A DNA stretch of 9,453 nucleotides. Origin: DASZHJ01 sp035938015 (lineage in GTDB: Bacteria; Pseudomonadota; Alphaproteobacteria; ATCC43930; CGMCC-115725). Below, one piece after another: positions 5,234-9,453 of the stretch (positions are counted from its first letter, which is position 1; every line of letters begins with the position of its first letter). Both the position numbers and the translations under genes were made by a program. Below the pieces are notes generated by a model. The model was not told where the DNA came from, made no database searches, and was given only the letters and a program-made list of their open reading frames with translations. The stretch lies in NCBI GenBank assembly GCA_035938015.1, contig DASZHJ010000447.1, positions 1-9,453 of the forward strand. Direction: 5' to 3'.

Positions 5234-7768
5234 ATGACGTCACTGGATGTTGCATCCTGGCGATCGCGGCTGCCGGTCGCGGAAGCGCTGCCGCGGGTTG
5301 ACGCCGCGTTGGCCGGACCTGGCACCGCAGTGCTCGAGGCGCCTCCCGGCGCCGGCAAAACCACCTTGGTGCCGCTGGCGCTGCTCGGGGCCGCGTGGCT
5401 GAAGCAACGGCGCATTATGATGCTGGAACCGAGGCGGCTTGCCGCCCGCGCTGCTGCCCGCCGCATGGCGACGATGCTCGGCGAGCGCGTCGGCGAGACA
5501 GTGGGCTATCGCACGCGGCTCGATACCAAGGTTGGGCCGAGCACGCGGCTCGAAGTGGTGACCGAGGGGATCCTCGTCCGTGCGCTGCAGGCCGACACCG
5601 CACTCGAGGGAATCGGTCTCGTCGTCTTCGATGAGTTTCACGAGCGCTCCCTCGATGGAGACCTTGGTCTCGCATTGACACTCGAGTCTCGCCGCGTGCT
5701 GCGCCCGGACCTGCGCCTTCTCGTCATGTCGGCGACCCTCGATGGCGCGAGCATCGCAGGTCTTTTAGGCGGTGCGCCGGTGATCGCGAGCCCAGGGCGC
5801 ATGTTTCCCGTGGAGACCCGCTATCTCGAGAGACCGTCCGCCGACCGGATCGAGGATGGCGTAGTCCGCGCGATCGAAAGCGCGCTCGGGTGCGAGAGCG
5901 GCAGCCTGCTGGTCTTCCTGCCGGGATTGCGCGAGATCCGCCGGGTGGAGCGGCGCCTCCAGGAGCTCAATCTCGGCCCCGAGGTCCGCGTGACGCCGCT
6001 CTATGGCGACCTCCCGCCAGCCGCGCAAGATGCCGCCATCGAGCCCGCTCCGCCAGGGACGCGCAAGGTGGTGCTTGCCACCGCGATCGCCGAGACCAGC
6101 CTCACCATCGACGGAATTCGGGTGGTGGTCGACAGCGGCTTGATGCGCCGCGCCCGCTTCGATCCCCGCACGGGCATGACCCGCCTCGTCACCGAGCGCG
6201 TCTCCCAAGCGGCCGCGGACCAGCGCCGAGGTCGTGCCGGCCGGCTCGAAGCCGGTCTCTGCTTTCGCCTTTGGCCCGAGCACGAGCAAGCCCTCCTCGC
6301 CCCGTTCACGCCGCCGGAAATCCTGGACGCCGACCTCGCGCCTCTTGCCCTCGAGCTCGCGCGCTGGGGCTCGGCCGATCCGGGCTCGTTGTCCTGGCTC
6401 GATCCGCCGCCCACCGCGGCCTATGCCCAGGCTCGCGGCTTGCTTGCCGAGCTCGATGCGCTCGACCAAGACGGCCGGCTGACGGAGCATGGGCGCGCGA
6501 TGGCGGCACTCGGATTCCATCCCCGGCTCGCCCACATGATGTTGCGCGCGCGCGAGGCGGGCCATGGCGCGCTCGCCTGCGATGTCGCGGCGCTGCTGAG
6601 CGAGCGCGACGTGCTGAGATCGAGTGCGGGCGCGCGGGATTGCGACCTGCGGCTCCGCCTCGAGCTGCTGCATGAGCCCGCCGCCGCGCGCCAGCTCTCA
6701 TCCGGGCTCGCGGCGGATCGAGGGAACCTGGAGCGCGCGCGAGAGCAGGCGCGGCAATGGCGGCGCCAACTCGGCGTGTCCGACGAAGCGCGCTCCCGAA
6801 CCGCCGCAGGCGCGGTCGTAGCACTCGCCTATCCCGACCGCGTCGCCCAGCGGCGCGGCGCGAAAGCGGGATCCTTCCGGCTGGCCAGCGGATCGGGGGC
6901 GTTGTTGAACACCGCTGACCCGCTCGCCACCGAGGAATTCCTGGCGGTCGCCGAGCTCGATGGCGACCCCCGCAACGCCCGCATCTTCCTGGCGGCGCCG
7001 CTCGCGCGGGCGGAGATCGAGGCCATCTTTGCGAGCCATATCGAGCGGGTCGATCTGGTCGCCTGGGACGCGCGCGAGGAGGCGGTCTTGGCGCGGCGGC
7101 AGGCGCGTTTGGGCGCATTGACCCTGCGCGATGATCCCTTGCCCGATCCGCCACCGGCTGCGATCCATGCCGCGCTGTTGGACGGGCTGCGCGGGCTCGG
7201 TCTCGATGCCCTGCCATGGACGCGCGAAGCCGTGGCGCTCCGAGACCGCATCCGCTTCGCCGGCCGCATCGAAGCCGGCGATTGGCCCGATCTCTCCGAT
7301 GATGCGCTGCTCGCCAGCCTTTCCGTGTGGCTCGGTCCCTTCCTCGACGGAATCACGCGGCGGAGCCAACTTGGTCGTCTCGACCTCGTCGGCGCGCTCA
7401 AGGCCCTGCTGAGCTGGAAGCAGCAGCGCCGGCTCGATGCGCTTGCGCCCGCGCACATCGCGGTTCCCAGCGGATCGCGGGTGCCCATTGACTACGGGGC
7501 CGGGGAAACGCCGGTGCTCGCCGTCAGGCTTCAGGAGCTATTCGGCCTCGGCGAAACGCCCGCGGTCGCCGGCGGCCGGGTGCCGTTGTTGCTGCATCTG
7601 CTGTCGCCGGCGGGGCGGCCGCTGCAGGTCACTCGGGATCTGCAGGGATTCTGGACGACGTCCTACGCCGGCGTCCGCGCGGAAATGCGCGGCCGCTATC
7701 CGAAGCACCCTTGGCCCGATGACCCTTTGGCCGCGCCACCCACCGCTCGAGCGAAGCGCCGCCGCTGA
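5234..7768 (+). CDS. hrpB: ATP-dependent helicase HrpB (DEAH-type)
   Basis: A full-length 844-residue superfamily 2 helicase; HrpB proteins are usually about 800-850 residues. Motifs in order are Walker A PPGAGKTT (37-44), motif Ia around LEPRRLAARAAARRMA (64-79), the Walker B/motif II box as DEFH (133-136) in VVFDEFHERS, motif III SAT (166-168), ATAIAETSLTIDGIRVVVD in the second RecA domain, and motif VI QRRGRAGR (330-337). The middle holds the helicase-associated region, and the C-terminus carries the HrpB-specific domain (PSGSRVPIDY near residue 745 and RYPKHPWPDDPL near the end). All catalytic residues are present. HrpB is a cytoplasmic NTP-dependent nucleic-acid helicase related to HrpA and the eukaryotic DEAH RNA helicases; its physiological target is poorly known. 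It stands alone, divergent from the 51-residue gene, and is probably translated from a leaderless mRNA. Confidence 0.97.
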   Translation: MTSLDVASWRSRLPVAEALPRVDAALAGPGTAVLEAPPGAGKTTLVPLALLGAAWLKQRRIMMLEPRRLAARAAARRMATMLGERVGETVGYRTRLDTKVGPSTRLEVVTEGILVRALQADTALEGIGLVVFDEFHERSLDGDLGLALTLESRRVLRPDLRLLVMSATLDGASIAGLLGGAPVIASPGRMFPVETRYLERPSADRIEDGVVRAIESALGCESGSLLVFLPGLREIRRVERRLQELNLGPEVRVTPLYGDLPPAAQDAAIEPAPPGTRKVVLATAIAETSLTIDGIRVVVDSGLMRRARFDPRTGMTRLVTERVSQAAADQRRGRAGRLEAGLCFRLWPEHEQALLAPFTPPEILDADLAPLALELARWGSADPGSLSWLDPPPTAAYAQARGLLAELDALDQDGRLTEHGRAMAALGFHPRLAHMMLRAREAGHGALACDVAALLSERDVLRSSAGARDCDLRLRLELLHEPAAARQLSSGLAADRGNLERAREQARQWRRQLGVSDEARSRTAAGAVVALAYPDRVAQRRGAKAGSFRLASGSGALLNTADPLATEEFLAVAELDGDPRNARIFLAAPLARAEIEAIFASHIERVDLVAWDAREEAVLARRQARLGALTLRDDPLPDPPPAAIHAALLDGLRGLGLDALPWTREAVALRDRIRFAGRIEAGDWPDLSDDALLASLSVWLGPFLDGITRRSQLGRLDLVGALKALLSWKQQRRLDALAPAHIAVPSGSRVPIDYGAGETPVLAVRLQELFGLGETPAVAGGRVPLLLHLLSPAGRPLQVTRDLQGFWTTSYAGVRAEMRGRYPKHPWPDDPLAAPPTARAKRRR

Positions 7769-7833
7769 CCTGCTAAGAAAAAGAGCCCGCAAGGCTAGCG
7801 CCGGCGCATCAGCCGACTCGCCCCCCAATACGC

Positions 7834-7876
7834 GAACGGGTGCCGCCGCACCGCCTCGCGGGCGAAGCTCCCGTTC
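7834..7876. repeat. Inverted repeat between two convergent genes; possible weak bidirectional terminator
   Basis: GAACGGG (7834-7840) and CCCGTTC (7870-7876) are perfect 7-base inverted arms around a 29-base GC-rich loop. The site lies in the 113-base gap between the ends of hrpB and the exported Met/Lys-rich protein gene. No T-run follows on either strand, so it is not a classical intrinsic terminator. It could help end transcription from both sides, or be chance. Confidence 0.3.
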
Positions 7877-7881
7877 CTGAG

Positions 7882-8163
7882 CTACGACGTCATCTTCTTC
7901 TTCTTGTTCGACTTCTTCATCATCGACTTGCCTGTGCTGGCCTTGCTGGTTCCCTTCGCCAGGCAGTCCGACATCGCCGCCGACTGCCACGCGTAGTCAT
8001 AGCAATCCATCTTGTGCGACGCCTTCTTCATCATCGGCTTCTTCATGGTCATGGGCTTCGCCGCTGGTGCGGTCGAGGCTTGCGCATAAGCGGCCGGCGC
8101 CGGCAGTACCAGCGCACTCGCGATCACCGCGGCCACGGCCACCGTCCACACCTTCGCCAACAT
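7882..8163 (-). CDS. Exported Met/Lys-rich small protein, function unknown
   Basis: A 93-residue protein I cannot assign to a named family. Residues 1-27 form a signal peptide (WTVAVAAVIASALVLPAPAA core, likely cut after AYA). The mature 66 residues contain 15 lysines and 9 methionines, with Met/Lys clusters at KPMTMKKPMMKK (36-47) and SMMKKSNKKKKM (80-91) flanking a central unit MDCYDYAWQSAAMSDCLAK (52-70). C54 and C67 could form a disulphide in the periplasm. Methionine-rich exported proteins sometimes bind copper or silver, and the strong positive charge could bind the envelope or nucleic acid, but both ideas are inference. The gene has its own promoter and a double Shine-Dalgarno, arguing for real and perhaps strong expression. 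It lies convergent to hrpB and downstream of the MFS gene on the same strand, 185 bases away. Confidence 0.82.
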   Translation of the reverse strand: MLAKVWTVAVAAVIASALVLPAPAAYAQASTAPAAKPMTMKKPMMKKASHKMDCYDYAWQSAAMSDCLAKGTSKASTGKSMMKKSNKKKKMTS

Positions 8164-8171
8164 TTCTCCTG

Positions 8172-8177
8172 CTCCTC
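8172..8177 (-). promoter_or_regulatory. Strong Shine-Dalgarno of the exported Met/Lys-rich protein gene
   Basis: GAGGAG on the minus strand, eight bases before the ATG at 8163. A second AGGAG (8166-8170) lies only two bases from the ATG and is probably too close to be used. Most other starts in the window have weaker or no such site. Confidence 0.65.
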
Positions 8178-8206
8178 ATCCTGGGATTGAATGCAAATGA
8201 CGACTG

Positions 8207-8235
8207 ATAATGTCGGCAGACTTGAGTCCATGCAA
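8207..8235 (-). promoter_or_regulatory. Sigma70-like promoter of the exported Met/Lys-rich protein gene
   Basis: Minus-strand -35 TTGCAT (8230-8235) and -10 CATTAT (8207-8212) with a 17-base spacer, inside a locally AT-richer stretch. The predicted start near 8200 leaves a leader of about 36 bases containing the Shine-Dalgarno. The rest of the 185-base gap between this gene and the MFS gene shows no other clear element. Confidence 0.45.
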
Positions 8236-8348
8236 TCCGCCCACGCAGAAAAGCTGAAAGTGTTGCGAAAATGTCGATCCTTACCACAAGAGTCTAATTC
8301 GGCAATCGAATCAATCGCTTACTGGGAAGGATTTGCGGAAGCGCCGAT

Positions 8349-9453
8349 TCACGGACGGCTCGGCCGCTCGGAGCGCCAGAATCGGGCAACCAGAGCCGCC
8401 ATCGCCGCGAGCACGACGATCACGAGGGCGACGCAGCCGGGCCAGCCCGCTCTAGCCCAGACCAAAGCCGGCGCCGTCGCGCCCGTGCTGCCGCCCAAAT
8501 AATAGCAGGTGACATAGAGACCGAGCGCCGACGAGCGCGCCGCAGCCGCGCGCTGCGCCAGCAGCCCGGTCGCGGCCGCCTGGCAGGCAAAGCCGCTCAC
8601 CGAGGTGATGGCGAGCCCCGCGATGATGGCGGGGAGCCACGGCACCAGGGTGATCAGCAATCCCGCGCACCAGCCCGCCACGGCGGAGATCACCAGCGCG
8701 CGACGCCCGATCCGCTGTATCCATCGGCCGGTCATGGGCGTCACCACTACGGCGAGTAGGTAGACCACGAAGATTGAACCCAGAGCGGAGGCGGAGAGTC
8801 CGAAGGGCGGCGCTGCCAGATAGAAATTCACGTAAGTGAACGCCGCCACGAACGAGAACAGTACTCCGAACCCCATCACGAACGTGGCAACGATCGGCGG
8901 ATTCAGGAAATGCCCGAGCATCAGCCGAGCGGAATGGCGCAGCCCCTCCGCGCGCACGAAATTCCGCTCCCGGGGCAGAGCCAGCGCAACATGAATGGCG
9001 GCGAGCCCCGTGATGCCGGCATAGACCCAGAACGCCGCTCGCCAACCACCATGATCGGCGATGACCCCGGACAAGAACCGACCGAGAAAGCCGCCGAGCC
9101 CGCCTGCCGCGATGTACGCGCCCGTAACGCCGGCGATCTCGTCCGCCGGCCACTCATCACCGATGTAGGCAAGCGTCACCGCGAAGATCGGCGGCAGCAG
9201 CAGTCCCTGGACGAACCGCCAAAGAACCAACTCGCCGATCGATGTGCTGAGCGCGATCAGCGACGTGGGGATTACCATCAGTGCCATGGCGCCTGCGATG
9301 ATCCGCTTGCGTCCGACCACGTCGGCGACCAAGCCCACGAACGGCGCACACAGGGCGACCGCCAAGGTCGTGGCAGCGATGGTGAGGCTGACCTCCGCGG
9401 GACTGGCCTCGAAGTCGCGCGCGAGGAGAGGCAACAGCGGCTGGGTCGCATAG
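8349..9453 (-). CDS. MFS transporter, YnfM-like, N-terminus cut off by the window edge
   Basis: The frame is open to the window end; 367 residues are visible and a typical member is about 400, so some 20-40 residues are missing. The first visible residues, YATQPLLPLLARDF, match the end of the first membrane helix of YnfM-type proteins, so the TTG at 9434 is internal. The MFS motif A appears as GLVADVVGRKRI in the loop between helices 2 and 3. Further signatures are LVLWRFVQGLLLPPIFAVTL (about helix 4) and the equivalent second-half loop TGRWIQRIGRR. About eleven membrane helices are visible. It is an inner-membrane secondary transporter, probably a proton-driven exporter; the substrate cannot be read from the sequence. 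Neighbouring genes give no hint, and the downstream small exported protein has its own promoter. Confidence 0.92.
   Translation of the reverse strand, partial: YATQPLLPLLARDFEASPAEVSLTIAATTLAVALCAPFVGLVADVVGRKRIIAGAMALMVIPTSLIALSTSIGELVLWRFVQGLLLPPIFAVTLAYIGDEWPADEIAGVTGAYIAAGGLGGFLGRFLSGVIADHGGWRAAFWVYAGITGLAAIHVALALPRERNFVRAEGLRHSARLMLGHFLNPPIVATFVMGFGVLFSFVAAFTYVNFYLAAPPFGLSASALGSIFVVYLLAVVVTPMTGRWIQRIGRRALVISAVAGWCAGLLITLVPWLPAIIAGLAITSVSGFACQAAATGLLAQRAAAARSSALGLYVTCYYLGGSTGATAPALVWARAGWPGCVALVIVVLAAMAALVARFWRSERPSRP

Noticed and set aside
5765..6673. 302-codon minus-strand frame inside hrpB
   Set aside because: Antisense to the helicase core, no family resemblance, no ribosome binding site or promoter support.
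7785..7820. Short GC-rich inverted words just after hrpB (AGCC/GGCT and GCGCCGGCGC) as a terminator
   Set aside because: The stems are very short and no T-run follows; not distinguishable from chance in DNA of this composition.
8191..8502. Plus-strand frame of 103 codons starting in the gap before the MFS gene
   Set aside because: The first half has a fairly normal composition, but it lies over the promoter of the exported protein gene on the other strand, lacks a good Shine-Dalgarno, and its second half runs antisense through the MFS gene's conserved C-terminal region.
9432..9434. TTG at 9434 as the true start of the MFS protein
   Set aside because: The frame upstream encodes YATQPLLP, a conserved part of the first membrane helix in YnfM-type transporters, so the gene continues past the window edge.

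Overview
The window is about 9.5 kb of GC-rich, densely coding chromosomal DNA. The codon bias, the YeaH/SpoVR pair, an HrpB-type helicase, short back-to-back promoters reading almost directly into ATG codons, and a PsrA-like TetR regulator suggest an alphaproteobacterium. Genus cannot be told from the sequence alone. I see no rRNA, tRNA, CRISPR array, insertion sequence or phage gene.

Layout. (1) Positions 1-2042, plus strand: the 3' part of a YeaH/YhbH (DUF444) gene overlaps a complete SpoVR-family gene by four bases (ATGA). These are the last two genes of the widespread prkA-yeaH-spoVR stress/starvation cluster, and the PrkA kinase gene is expected just left of the window. (2) Positions 2064-4914, minus strand: a tight four-gene operon, read from right to left, encodes a TetR regulator, a periplasmic amino-acid-type binding protein and two polar-amino-acid ABC permeases. 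The genes overlap by one base or are separated by 4 and 10 bases. There is no ATPase gene. A good sigma70-like promoter with a palindrome over its predicted start site precedes tetR, so the regulator probably controls itself and the transporter. (3) Positions 4997-5152, minus strand: a 51-residue membrane-anchored small protein with two cysteines. (4) Positions 5234-7768, plus strand: full-length HrpB, a DEAH-type ATP-dependent helicase. Genes (3) and (4) diverge from a short region holding two mirror-image promoters, each with its -10 box only 6-8 bases before the ATG, suggesting leaderless mRNAs. (5) Positions 7882-8163, minus strand: a 93-residue exported Met/Lys-rich protein with its own promoter and strong Shine-Dalgarno sequence. 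(6) Positions 8349-9453, minus strand: a YnfM-like MFS transporter missing its N-terminus at the window edge.

Most genes belong to known families. The parts that merit attention are the transporter operon without an ATPase but with a built-in TetR, the binding protein with a Ser where the family usually has the ligand-binding Asp, the mirrored leaderless promoter pair, and the two small exported or membrane proteins. I did not find clear evidence of a wholly new multi-gene system.
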